Positions 11,455 through 23,605 of a stretch of 64,000 nucleotides of DNA are shown here, one piece after another. Within the stretch, counting starts at the first letter, position 1. The number at the start of each line of letters is the position of its first letter. Made by a program: the position numbers and the translations under genes. The notes under the pieces are model-generated. The model was given only the letters and a program-made list of their open reading frames with translations, had not been told where the DNA came from and did no database searches. This DNA is from Panax quinquefolius (Eukaryota; Streptophyta; Magnoliopsida; Apiales; Araliaceae), in contig JAINUW010000055.1 in the NCBI GenBank assembly GCA_020205615.1, positions 336,864 to 400,863 of the forward strand, in the 5' to 3' direction.

Positions 11455-11455
11455 T

Positions 11456-11598
11456 TGTAAGACCCCGAATTTTATGAAATAAAAATATTTAATTTTTCTT
11501 ATAATTACTATTCATGAATTACTATTCACGAGTTACTATTCATGAGTTACTATTCACGAATTACTATTCACGAAGCATGATATTTTTTTTTTACGTAA
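11456..11598 (+). repeat. Element B, 3' LTR, part 1 (rearranged start)
   Basis: It begins TGTAAGACCCCGAATTTTATG but within 50 bp passes into the GTTACTATTCAYGA array (11507-11577), which in the other LTRs lies about 1.6 kb downstream, after the TATA box. It then reads GCATGATATTTTTTTTTTACGTAA. About 1 kb of normal U3 is absent here. Confidence 0.75.
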
Positions 11599-12159
11599 TG
11601 AAAGTCCAATAATAATCTAGAAGGGGGGTTGAATAGATTTTTACAGATTAAAAAATTATCTTAGGCCTTTTTGATTTTTTGTATAATTAATTTGCAGTGT
11701 TAGAAATTAATATGCAAGACAGTAAAAAATTAATCACACAATGCACAAAGATTTGTCTGGTTCACAACATACATCCCAGGTATCCTGCTACATCCAGTCT
11801 CAAGCTCCTCTCCAGGACTTGAGATCCTATTACTATCAGTAATAAATACTCCTTCAACAGGCGGAGAAGTCTTTACAAAATTTTATAGATAAACTTCCAA
11901 CTATTTCCAACTAATCTATCTTGGACAGCAAGCTCCCCGCTCCCTCCTCAAGCTTAGTTGTACTTCTTTTGAGTTCAGTTATATTCTATGATCTGGTCTT
12001 GAAACAACAACCTCTTCCTCACCTCACAAGTACACTAGAGACCCAACTTCCCGCTGACCTCTCTAAGACTCTGGTCTTGGTCGAAGAATTACTCGTCTTT
12101 CTCACAGGTACATAAAATAAACTAACTCTAACCTTTTCTCTTTTTACAAATGATTTTAC

Positions 12160-12800
12160 AACAATGTGCTTCTTAAATAAGCAGATAACAATTTAGTACA
12201 TATTGATGCTTCTCAAATAAGCAAATAAGAATTTAGTACAGATGGATGCTTTTTAAATAAGCAGATATAATTTAGTACAGATTGGTGCTTCTCAAATAAG
12301 AAGATATCAATTAAAGATCAAATATATTTATAAAAGTTCAAAGACTTTTATACTTGAGAAAATATGCTTCTTAGTAAGCAGATATTAATTTGTGCTTTGA
12401 TTAAATAAAGCTTCTATGTAAGCAAATATGAAAATTATGCTCTGGTATAAAAGTTTAAATAACTTTTATATTTTGTGTGAAAAAATGCTTCTTGAATAAG
12501 CAAATAAGTAAATTAAGCACTGTTATAAAAGTTTAAATAACTTTTATGTTTTGAGTAAAAATGTTTCTTAAATAAGTAAATAAGTCAATTTTAGCTTTAG
12601 CTCAAAAATGCTTCTGTTTAAGCAGATATATAATTTAATGCAAATTATAAAAAAAATATTTATTCTTTATGGAGTAAAGAAAAAATCAGTTTAAATAACT
12701 TTTAGAGTGAGAATGCTTACGAGTAAACAAATAAGTTATTTCAAACTTTGAATCAAATATGCTTCTATTTAAGCAAATATATTCACTTAAGTTTGTGAAA
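12160..12800. repeat. Degenerate tandem repeats in the solo LTR
   Basis: A unit like GCTTCTTAAATAAGCAGATA, followed by variable text such as AATTTAGTACAGAT or ATAAAAGTTTAAATAAC, recurs about every 50-70 bp in ten or so diverged copies. GCTTCT...AAATAAGC is itself a short imperfect palindrome. Confidence 0.75.
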
Positions 12801-13624
12801 TAAAAGTTTAAATGACTTTTCTATAATGTAACAAGTATTTTATGAATAAATGAATTTATGATCAAATACTTGTGATGACAGATATCAAGTATAATATATA
12901 AATCAATTAAGCAATACTTGATCTAACAAATATTATTGTTTAACTCAAACAATATATAGGAATATTTTATCTATTATGTGAACTTTTATAGATAATGTCA
13001 CTTAGTACTATAAGGAATAAATGCGGTTCAATTTCTCTTGGTAGAGAGGTGTATCTCAAGTAGCCTCATGCTGCCTAAGTATGACAAAATTTATAATTTT
13101 CACAATTGATATTTATATAAATATTTTCAATAGATCACTACGATTCTCAAATTCGGTTCGGATGACTACTCTTTTTGGAGCAGTATCTCAGTGTTGTTTT
13201 GAGCTATCAAGTGTCGTTATCTATTTTACGATATTTGTATAAATAATATCAATAAAAATTCTTGTTATCAAGACTATAAGGAATCGTGAATGACAGATGA
13301 TTCTTCCGTAGAGGTTTATCTCCGTAGCCTTGCGGCGTTTAAGTATCCTTTTATTTGATAAATAGATGAAATATAGATATATAGAATTGTGTAGAACAAT
13401 TTATATTCGTATATCTATAAATATAAATAAGCAAGAGATAATTCAAATAAATAAATCAAATAACTTATCTCAATATGCTTAGACCAATTTCCTCTTCTCA
13501 AATAATCAGAACTTTTGTAAGAAGAGATATAGAAAGCTTTTTCAGGGAGAGAGAGTATGTGGGAGAGAAAATAAGCTTTTCTTTGTAAGTGAATTGGCAA
13601 ATTAGAAATGAAAGGAAAGCCTCC

Positions 13625-13632
13625 TATTTATA
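13625..13632 (-). promoter_or_regulatory. TATA box of the solo LTR
   Basis: The minus strand reads TATAAATAGGAGGC, followed downstream by purine-rich leader text (AGAAAAGCTTATTTTC). It fits the promoter of the minus-strand LTR. Confidence 0.55.
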
Positions 13633-13984
13633 GATTTTTTGACGTCAGGGGTAAAATGATAATTTTTTGAAATCTGATTTTAAATGAATGGCTAGGATTG
13701 CTTTAATTTAAAATCAATGGTTTGAATTGAAAGAGAAGACACGGATTGCCAAATGTACCGCATTCAAATTTCCGCCTGGGCTATTATTCACCAACATGTC
13801 ATTTAATGAGCACTTTAAAAATTCGGTCAAAGTAGCTATGCAAGGTTAAAATCATTAATGCCAGCATACATATTTTGAACTTTAATGTACACGGTTTTGG
13901 CAAGAAAATGGAAGCTCATGCATGCATTTAAACCACTATCTTGTATATATGTATGAATTAAATGCATATAGAGCACATGCACTC

Positions 13985-13986
<2 letters not shown>

Positions 13987-14035
<49 letters not shown>

Positions 14036-14330
14036 CACTTACACACATTATTATATATAATACACACACACACACACACGAAATATATAATATATAATAT
14101 ATAATATATAATATAATGATTACATACATATATATTATAATATAATACATATTTAATAATATATATACACGGTTTTGTTGAAAAAAAATGACACAACATT
14201 TTGTCAACTTATTTTACACACAAATGTTATACTTAATATTATAATATAATATATATATATATACGGTTTTTTATATATAATATTTTAAATATATATATAT
14301 ATATTTATAAATATGTACATTTATATATAA

Positions 14331-14361
<31 letters not shown>

Positions 14362-14400
14362 AATATATATATATATATGTTATATATATATATAATTATA
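13987..14400. repeat. AT-rich dinucleotide tracts
   Basis: (TA)n covers about 13987-14032, (CA)n about 14063-14080, and further interrupted (TA)n runs extend to about 14400, all inside the solo LTR. Confidence 0.9.
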
Positions 14401-14784
14401 TATAATTTATATAAAATATACATATATATGAAATAAAATAATTTTTGAGATAATTAAATAATAAAATTAATTGAAACAAAATGGAAGATGCCCACAATTA
14501 AAAATGATTTAATCAATATTTCCATCTTCTTTCCAAAATCGGTCAAACAAGTATTTGATAATCAACATATAACTTTTGTCCCACAATGCATGACCCAATT
14601 GATTTAATATATTAAAACATCAAGATCAATAAATTAAATAAGATTTAGAAAACATTTTTGGTCAAAATAAATAAAACAAATATAATAAAAATCCTATGGA
14701 GAGGATTCTACCCATTTAATTAATTTATTTACTAATTATTGTTATCATCAAAATAAAACTAAAAGTTGGTGACCCAACACGTAA

Positions 14785-17700
14785 GAAGTCACTACTCAAT
14801 AATTGTTACAGTAATTACTGTTCAATATTTTATTTTATCGATTCAATAATTGCTACGTTGATATTTTATATTATTGTTATTTTAATAATTGTCACTACAC
14901 AGTATTTCTCATTATCAGATCAATGATTCATATTATTTTAATAATATTACTAGATAACATTATTGGCAATGTCTAGAAAGTTCTGTCTAAGAAGAGGTTT
15001 GGTCACCTAATTGCGCGCCAGTAAGAAGAAATTCTTATTGGAAAGCCCCTTTTCTGAACTACCGGCACAGTTGCAAGTAATTGTGATTCTCATAATATTT
15101 TTGTGAATAATTAATTATTAATTTATATGATAAGGAAAATATTCATTTTATGTGGATATAGATGGAGAATTTTTTTTTAATGTGACAATTGTTAAAAATT
15201 GATATTTTATCTTTTTCGATAAAATAATTCATTTAATATATTATTATATTATAATAATATAATAATGGTGATATTTTTACAATAAATGTGTGATATATGA
15301 GTAAATGAGGAGGAAGAGTATTTTTGTTACTAAAAATATTTAAAACATGTTAAACATGTTTGTGGGCCTGCTTTGATTGAAATTTGATTATATTGTAAAA
15401 TCGCCTGCTTATGGATTTCTACCAATTTTCATTTGGAATTAAAAAAAACTTTCTTCTGCAAAGTTGTAGAGAATTAAATTTCCTATAGAATGGACATAAG
15501 ATTTGAATTTTTCTGATAAAGGGGCTATTTATTATAAATTATTGAAGTTCCGGAATAATTAATTTTTGAAGTTTTAAATATTTTTTAAAAGAAAAACATG
15601 TTTGGTGTGTTTGTGTTGCATATGTTTGTGGCTAAATTCAGATGGCAAGGTGTGCGTAAGAAAATAATATAAATATATTAATATTTTATTAAATTTTCTG
15701 CTTTGGTGTTCTAAGCAATTTCCTATAAATAGGTTGTTTAGGTTAGAATTGAAAATCACACCAGAAACTAAAGATTTCTCTCTCTATATTATCGAGCGTA
15801 TTTTGTGAGTATTTAGATATCTTGAGTATTGCTATACGGTGCAAGTTCGTTCAGCGTCATATCTGACATTCCAGTACTGCTCTTTTGAGATAAGGGATAG
15901 TAAGGGATTTTAAGGGTTATTATGTTTTTCAGTTTCGAAATTTTTGCGAACCTTAAAAAATTCTGAAAAAATTTGAAATGATAATTTGATGAGTTTTGTT
16001 GATTGTGTCCAAAAATGGCGATTTTTGGATATATAGATTAAGAGTTATTGATTTTATGAGAAAAAACTATTTTAAAAATAAACGCTTATAACTCCTTGTG
16101 GTTAACTCCAAAATTGATGAAATTTTTATTGGGAGTACATGTATATAATAGAAGTATACCATGTAAATTTCAGAAGTTTTGGACAAAAGTACAATTTATG
16201 ATAAATGTCTAAATATTCGGCAGTTTTGGCCATATGAAAAATAGTAAATGAATTTTAAAAATTCTGAGAAAAATATATGTTTAATATGGGACTATATTAT
16301 GCTAAATCCCAAAAAAGAAATATTTTTGGAACTGATTTAGTATTTTTCATAAAAATGGTCTAGTTATGAGTAAATGAATTAAATATGTTATGTGAAGTAA
16401 GAAATTTGGAAAATAGAATTTTATGGCTTAAGAATCCTATATAAGGTATATGCAAATTTTTGATGAGGGTTTTGGTTATTGGTGATGAAATCTTATGAGT
16501 TTAATATTTTAGAATGATTAAATGCATTAATTAGTAAAGTATAAACAATTAAAACATTTGGATTAAGATATTGTGATAATATTAATAATATTAGATTATG
16601 AGATTATTAAATGATTTATAACATTTGGATTACTTGTTATGAAATCATTGATTTATGAATCTTGCTCTTGAAATTAAATGTAGTTGTTGATCCTATTGTT
16701 TTTATTATCATATATAACATTTTTATAACCCTGGTGATGAAATTTCTCTTTGACTTGAGTGTAAAGATGGGTAAAGTATTGGTATGGTCGTGACTATGAA
16801 GTTCTCTTTGGCGAAGAGTGCAAAAGTTGAATTGTTGACTAGTATGATCATGACCATTGAATTTACAATGGAATATTTTTAGCTTAAGTGCAAGGTGAAT
16901 TGATCAACATAGTTATAATTATGGTTTATATAAATTTGAAATGATTATGTATTTCTTTGAGATATGAATATCTTTCATTCAGTAGTGCAAAGATGACCCG
17001 TTGTTGAATATCTTTGGCTGTGAGTGCAAAAATGAATCTGTTGATGAATATCTTTGCCCGTAGTAGCAAAAAGATGAATTTATTAGTATGATTATGAGCA
17101 GGGCGTGATTTGGTATAACCATGATCTTTGATGTTTCGTGTAAAGACGGTGATGAAAATTATCTTCATCCCGAATGCGAAAAGGAATTTAGAACTACAAT
17201 TATGATTATGAGTTATTCACATGATTGTGGACAGAACTCATTGATTGATGTTACTGAGGTTAAAACATTGTTGGTGAACTTTTAACATAGAGAAGATAAT
17301 AGACTTTATGGTCTATTTGACTCTTCTAATGGATTGCTTCGTTCACCGCAACTACTATGGTTGAAAAGTTTTATCATCTACCATATGTTCTAAATCTACG
17401 ATTTATTATTGATGAAGGCTATTGAGAATTTAATTATCTTTAGTCATAATATTCTTTATCGAGCTAGTTAGTTGTGCTCACCCTTTTGCTTCACAATTCC
17501 TTTCGTGTAATAAGAGTGTAATGGGTCGAAGGGGGTAACAGGAGAATAGAACGGTGGTCTCTAGCTGTGGAGGTTCTCCCTAAACAGTATAGAAAAGTGG
17601 GTTATATTTTATACATCATTTAGTAGTTATATTTGGTGAACCAAATGGGGTGAGGCGAACCCAACGTTTGGATGAGTGTTTTGCCACTATCATACAAGAT

Positions 17701-17886
17701 GTCTAATGACATGCGACTTCGTGTTATCATAAGAAAAGGTTGTGCACATCCACATGCTGAGTATATCTACAACCACTACCTATATGATTTTGGAGTTTGG
17801 TTGAAGTATAATTCTCAATTAGAGACGGTTGAGATAATTATATGTCAAGAGAAGGCTCACCATTGGAAAGAATATGATAGTAATCT
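14785..17886 (+). repeat. Element B, 3' LTR, part 2
   Basis: It continues the LTR after the solo-LTR insertion. It holds the conserved CAATGTCTAGAAAGTTCTG block (about 14970), TATA box TATAAATA at 15724-15731, the ATCTTTG...CAAAGAT modules (about 16960-17075) and the second copy of the 80-codon frame (from about 17672). It is cut at 17886 by element C; the sequence resumes after the AATCT duplication at 27553. Confidence 0.85.
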
Positions 17887-20292
17887 TGTAAGACCCCAGC
17901 TTTTAATAAATAAAGATGAATTTTCTATAAATATTATTTTTGAATATTATGGAATAATTTGATATAATGTTATAGTTGTGGGTAATATTTATAAATTTTG
18001 CAAAGTATGCAAGTGGTTATATTATATTCGATTGGTCTGGGAATATATTGGTTTAGCAGGAATATTCGCATAACTACTCAATCATTGGTGGACCCCACAA
18101 TGTAATTATTGTCGGATTGAGAAAAAGACAAAAATATTTTATTGAAATAACGGCGGAAGTTTTAAGTGGTTACTTGTTGAACTACTTCAGTAGTAAAAGT
18201 ACAAGAATACGTGTGGGTCGCATAAGAAAGACACCAGATTGATTATCGATGCTTATGTGAGAAGTCACTCGGTTTGATTCCATTATCATCGATTAATAAT
18301 ATGAATTATTATAGCGATAATGACGTTTTGTTTTATTCAAACATCTTTTTATATAAAATAGAATACTTTATTAAAGTTATTCTATAAATAGAATATATTA
18401 TATTTTATTATGCATAGTATTGCATAGTGTTTTTTATATAGTATTGCATAGTGTTTGCATAGTAAAATGTTTTTATATAAATAGAATATATTATATTTTA
18501 TTTAAAAAAATTTCTTTAAATATGGACCGTCGATTAAAGTAAATCAATCTAGACCGCTCATGGATTAGTTACTATGCATTCCATTTTCCTATAAATAGAA
18601 GCTCATTCCTTCATTATTTTCATTTAATTCATTGAAACTGTAGAGAGAAATTATAGAGAGAAGCTATAGAGAGAAAGTTATAGAAAGAAGAAGAGTATTC
18701 GCTACTTCACTACTTCTATATTCGGTTCTTTTTACTGGTGGGGTGTTATTCTTTCTTCTTGAAGAGAACTTCGTTATTCCATTCACTATTATTCATTGAA
18801 TAACTCGTAAAAGTGGCATACCCTATACATAACTGTGATCACGCAGCATACCCTATACTTGGTGAAATCCTTATGTTATTCCATTGCTTATTTATTCTCA
18901 TTGAATAACTCAGATACTGTGATTTACCCTATACTTGGTGACATTCTTCTATTATTCATTGGAACATCCACTCGTGTGTTTTACACCGACCGGTTCCGAT
19001 TTTTTATTACATTGGAACATCCCGTCTCGTGTGTTTTACAGGGGACCGTTCCGCCTTTTATCATTCTCATTGAATATCCTATCTCGTGTGTTTTACACCG
19101 GATCCTGGTTCCATCTTTATTATTCTGTTGGAACATCCCGCTTGCGGTGAATTTCACCGACCGTTCCGTTATTATTATTCTACATTGAATAACCTTTTGG
19201 CATGGCACCGCATGCATGGTGATTTCTTTTGTTATTCCATTCTTTATTATACCCAGTTAAGTTAAAACTTTGACTTTCTATACTCCATGAAATTAGTAGA
19301 ATATCCTTGATATTTGCGTTTCATCCGAGATTTTCACGGAAATATTCTTCCGATCATTCTTGAATTTTACTCTACAAAGCAAAGATCATGTCGACAATTT
19401 GGACGTTAATAATTCCCGGATAAAATAATTCTTGAACTTGTTTTATTGAATTCTTATATCATTGTCATCATCCTCATGTTTATATTTTTTTTTTTTTTTA
19501 AAGTCATACGTATTCTGTAGAGCATGGATGGACTTGGTATGATTATGACCGTGGATTATTGGCGTAATCATGACCGTAATGTTACAAATGATGTGATTAA
19601 AAATCCTCGATGGTAGTAGTGCATTGATGGGACGATTGTTGGCATGATCATGACTATTAATGAATACACAACTATTTCTTGGCCCGTAGTGCGAGAATAA
19701 TTGTGATCGTGATACTTAAGAATATCCTCGCCGAAAAGTGTGGGTGATTCGATGATGTGGATTATTTATTAAAGTCGAGTCTCATTTATAATGTTGATGA
19801 AAAACCCTTTAAAATCATAAAAGATAGTAGATTTTATTTTCTACTTGACTCTTTTAATGGAACGATATTCACCGCAGCTTAAACCGGTTGTCTATTGTAT
19901 TTTATCGTTTAACATTGTTGAAGACTATTGATAATTTATTCTCGCATTATCTTAGTCATAATATTTCTTCGGGCTAGTTGAGCTCACCCTTTCTTTCTTT
20001 GTTCTCTTCTGTGAAATGAGAATATAAATGGGACGAGTCTGGGAAACGAAAGTGATGGTCCCGAAGATAAGATTAGTAGTCCTCACTATTCTGCGTGAAA
20101 TAGTGTGATAATAATTATAATGAGGACTTTTGTTTGAGTTTGTATAATATCTAGTAGACGATATTTGTATTTAAACTCACGCTTTATGTCGATTGCATAC
20201 CACGCCTATGTTAATAAGTTGTATTTAAATTTTCATACCATGTAAGTGGCGACCCAAGATGGGTGATGTATACCTAATTTTGGGGCGCCACA
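17887..20292 (+). repeat. Element C, 5' LTR
   Basis: It starts TGTAAGACCCCAGC and ends GGGGCGCCACA. TATA box TATAAATA is at 18590-18597, followed by GAGAGAAATTATAGAGAGAA leader text. A set of diverged tandem units of about 60-110 bp (CATACCCTATACTTGGTGA and GTGTTTTACACCG types) lies at about 18770-19215. Confidence 0.92.
18590..18597 (+). promoter_or_regulatory. TATA box of element C 5' LTR
   Basis: TATAAATA in the context TTTCCTATAAATAGAAGC. The same box is in the 3' LTR at 25824-25831. Confidence 0.75.
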
Positions 20293-20294
20293 AC

Positions 20295-20304
20295 AGTATC
20301 GAGC
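20295..20304 (+). other. Element C primer binding site, damaged
   Basis: AGTATCGAGC stands where A and B have TGGTATCAGAGC. The CAG core has become CG and the leading TGG is altered. It is placed immediately after the LTR, so the identity follows from position. Confidence 0.7.
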
Positions 20305-20473
20305 TAAGGATATGATCCCCGGCTAAGATGTGAGAAAAGTACTAGGAGGAGAGAGACGGGAATACCTTTCTAGTATGACCTACCTAAATTTATGTGCTAT
20401 TTTATTGGTCATTCGTAATATAAAGATAATTGTTTCATGTCAATTATTTTTTTGTTTTGTGGCAAGATCGAAA

Positions 20474-21700
20474 ATGACATCCGAGAATGTTGAGAATAAC
20501 AATGGAGCACAAAAGCGATCGTTGATTCACCACATATCAATAATCGAGGATAATGTGCATCGAGGAAGGCGATAATCCTCATGCAAACAACAACAATGAC
20601 CAAATGATGAATGATCAAATGTTCAGAGGCTTTATGCAATTTATGCAACAAAGAAAAGAGAGCGACTCTCGCCCAAAACGTAGGTGGAAATACGGAAAAC
20701 TCTCAAGGCGGTCACCGCTAAACAATTCAAGGAGCTGGGACCACCGGAGTTTAAGGGAGAGCCAAAACCACTTGGCGGAAGCATGGATAAAGCAGATTAC
20801 CAAGATATTTGATGTCTTGGGATGCTCGAGGAGCAAAAGGTTCCCTTCACGCCTTTTATGTTGCGTGGAGAGGCAGACATGGTGGAAATTCCAGAAACGT
20901 ACTCAACTCATTCAGATCAAGATATCTTGGGAGAAGTTCCAGAGTCGTTTCAACGACAAATACTTTCCCGAAAGTATTCGCCACATGAAGGAGGTGGAGT
21001 TTATCAAGTTGGAACAAAACAATATGACCGTGTCGCGCAATACGAGGCAAAATTTATGGAGTTATCACGGCCTTCGCCCCACTTGGTGGATAATGAAGAG
21101 AGAATGGCGCGAATGTTTTAAGAGGTTTGAAGTCAGGAGATACGCCAACATCTTATTTCTCATAAACCGTGTGTTTGTATTCAAATGTTGTAAATAGGGC
21201 TCATTAGTGGAGCGCGATAACGAGTCAACGAACTAAAAGAGAGCGCACCAAGAAAGTTATAATACCAATGGAGAGTAGTCATCGAAGCGGTGACAACAAG
21301 CGTGGAGGGAATCAACAAAGCCAGATATGGTAACCACTTGGTGGTAATCGTGGCCAAAACAATAAAAATGGACATTTCAAGAAACGGAGATTCAACAATG
21401 ATGGAAAGACGTCAAGACCAAAGACCGTTGTTAAGGAAGGAGAAAGACCACCTATCATATGCTTCAAATCACGGAGAAGAGGGACACATCGATTCGAATC
21501 GCGCTATGCCGTCAGTCAAAGCATGTTATAATTGTGGAAGAGAAGGTCACTTAGCTCGATTTTTGTGCCATCAAGACAAATTCAACTAGGATGGAGGCAC
21601 CAAAGGTCAGCCCCGTAAAAGTCAAAACCTAGAAAGTAAGGAGAGCGTTTGTTGTGACCTCCCAGAGAGCAAGGAACCCGAATGAGGTCATCATGTAAGC
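20474..21700 (+). pseudogene. Element C gag (broken)
   Basis: The ATG at 20474 begins MTSENVENNNGAQKR. The capsid segment follows in at least three frames: WIKQITKIFDVLG near 20785-20820, EEQKVPF.PFMLRGEAD near 20826-20880, YFPESIRHMKEVEFIKLEQNNMTVS near 20970-21035. The zinc knuckle is at 21524-21568 (CYNCGREGH...C) with five instead of four residues before the last Cys. Gag packages the element RNA into virus-like particles; this copy is interrupted by several frameshifts. Confidence 0.88.
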
Positions 21701-22150
21701 TTATCATAAACTCTAATGAAGTCTACACTTTATTTGATACTTGGTTCTACCCATTCTTTTATTTCTCCTACTTGCGCCATCGATTAAATTTGACTCGGAG
21801 AAATTAGACTTTGACTTATCTCGTGGAAACTCCGTTGGGAGAAACCTTCATTACATCCATCGCTTATAAGTCTTGTTTGGTTCAAATTTGCACCTCACAT
21901 TACCTCGTCGATCTTATTTCATTAAAATACTTGCATTTGACGTGATTCTAGGATTGATTGGTTAACTACTTATCATGCAAAATTGATTGTTTTCGTAAGG
22001 TTGTTAGCTTTCATATTCCTAATCAACCTATTATGCTAATTCAAATGACCAAACCATTAAAATCAATCACGGTCATCTCAAACCATAAAGCTATTCGTTT
22101 ATTGAAAAATGGATGTCAAGCTTTCTTAGCTCATGTCATGATTTAAACAA
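21701..22150 (+). pseudogene. Element C aspartic protease (broken)
   Basis: At about 21738 the sequence GATACTTGGTTCTACCC corresponds to the D-T-G-S active site but has one extra base, which destroys the frame (it reads DTWFY). Downstream, frame 21958-22146 keeps VSFHIPNQP and the C-terminal part of the domain. Retroviral-type protease cleaves the gag-pol polyprotein. Confidence 0.75.
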
Positions 22151-22935
22151 AAATACGCCGCTTTTGAGCGATATTTCTATTGTTAATAAATTTCCGACGA
22201 TTTCTCAAGAACTTCCCGGCCTACCCCCAGAGCGTGAAATTGAATTTTGTATCGACCTCGAACCCCAGACAAAACCTATTTCCAAAGCCCCATATCGAAT
22301 GGCTCTATTGAACTTCGTGAGTTAAAGACCCAACCGCAGGAATTGTTAGACATGGCTTTATTCGCCCTAGTACTTCTCCTTGGGGTGCTCCTGCTTCATT
22401 CGTGAAGAAGAAAGATGGAAGTATGCGATTTTGTATTGATTATCTGGAGTTGAATCATGTCACCATCAAAATAGGTATCCATTGCCACGTATTGATGACT
22501 GTTTGACCGACCAGTAAGGAGCCAAATTCTTTTCAAAGATTGATCTTCGTTCCGGATATCACCAATTGAAGATTAGAACCACCGACATTCCAAAGACTTC
22601 GCCAGAACTCCTCCAGACGGGCATTATGAATTCCTAGTCATGTCCTTTCGATCGACTAATGCCCCGCCGCCTTCATGGATATGATGAACCGAGTATTCAA
22701 GGAATATTTAGATCACTTTGTGGTCGTCTTTATTGATGACATCCTTATTTATTCCAAAAGTCGTGAAGATCATGAGCAACACTTGAGGTCGACACTCCAA
22801 AAGCTTCGTGAATATAAGCTTTATGCCAAGTTAAAGAAATGCGAAGTTACGGCGTGAAGAAGTAGCATTCCTTGGGCACGTGGTATCAAGTCATGGAATA
22901 TCTCGGTTGACCCAAAGAAAGATAGAAGTTTATTC
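22151..22935 (+). pseudogene. Element C reverse transcriptase (broken)
   Basis: Frame 22113-22325 covers the RT N-terminal linker ([15 protein letters not shown]). The SPWGAP segment is near 22377-22393. Frame 22675-22857 holds [15 protein letters not shown] and the FIDD catalytic box followed by ILIYSKS. The region between them carries shifts and stops. Confidence 0.88.
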
Positions 22936-23605
22936 AAAGTCTGGAACAACCTAAATCGATGGATCAAGCACGTAGCTTTCTCGGCTTATTGGTTATTATC
23001 GGAGATTCGTGGAAGGATTTTCTCTAATCGCTACTCCATCGACTCGGTGACTCGAAAAGATACAAAGTTCGGTTGGAGCGAAGAATGTGAGAAGAGTTTT
23101 CAAGAACTCAAGAAGAGACTTATTTCAAAGACTGCTCGACAATACCATCCGCCTTGAGGATTTGTCATCTACAAGTGATGCTTCGAGCAAAAGGTTGGGA
23201 TGTGTTCTTATGCAACATGGAAAAGTTATAGCCTATGCCTCACGATAACTCAAAGAATATGAGAGGAATTATCCTACTCATGATCCGGAGTTAAAATGTT
23301 GTCTTTGCACTTAAAATTTGGAGGCATTACTTGTATGGGGAGAAAGTGGAGATCTTTACGGATCATAAAAGCCTCAAATATTTCTTCACTCAAAAGGAAC
23401 TCAACATGCGACAACGACGTTGGCTTGAACTGTTGAAAGATTATGATCATACCATCCAATACCATCCGGAAAAGCTTAACGTGGTAGCCGATGCATTGAG
23501 TAGAAGATCGTATGCAAGCACGAAAAGTGCGTTATTGTCAACACAAAGGCCCATTTTGTGTGACTTGCAAAGGATGGAGATAGAGTTAAAGACCTGTGGA
23601 CGCAT
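22936..23605 (+). pseudogene. Element C RNase H (broken)
   Basis: The RT connection (GYYRRFV-type text, about 22985-23010) and the DAS...GLG-like segment (about 23175) are in broken frames. Frame 23331-23609 gives the clear second half: [34 protein letters not shown] and [10 protein letters not shown]. RNase H removes the RNA template after first-strand synthesis. Confidence 0.88.

Larger units (their letters stand above)
10971..11455 (+). mobile_element. Element B internal region: deleted, non-autonomous, with two primer sites
   Basis: Only about 485 bp lie between the two LTRs of element B. A primer site at 10973-10984 is followed by about 150 bp that end like another family's LTR, then a second identical primer site at 11138-11149 and an untranslated leader similar to those of D and E (AGAGACGAGTAA, CTTCGCTAGTGTG, CCTACCTAAGC). 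After about 11340 it jumps to the chromodomain end of pol (AAATGAAAGCAAGGTATTC) and the polypurine tract. All of gag, protease, RT and integrase are absent. Confidence 0.85.
11599..14779 (-). mobile_element. Solo LTR, minus strand, probably Ty1/copia-like
   Basis: The segment is bounded by TG...CA (minus strand TGTTGGGTCACC...GGACTTTCA) and by a 5-bp duplication CGTAA at 11594-11598 and 14780-14784. Host LTR text rejoins across it. It has no internal coding region or second LTR, so it is read as a solo LTR left by recombination. The end with a six-G run before TTGAATAG resembles LTR ends seen in some plant copia elements; that assignment is inference. It contains a minus-strand TATA box, degenerate tandem repeats and dinucleotide tracts. 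Confidence 0.8.

Noticed and set aside
13936..14207. Ile/Tyr-rich frames on both strands
   Set aside because: They are produced by the (TA)n and (CA)n tracts of the solo LTR.
18835..19188. 117-codon frame in the 5' LTR of element C
   Set aside because: It runs through the tandem leader units, is interrupted in the 3' LTR copy, and shows no domain.
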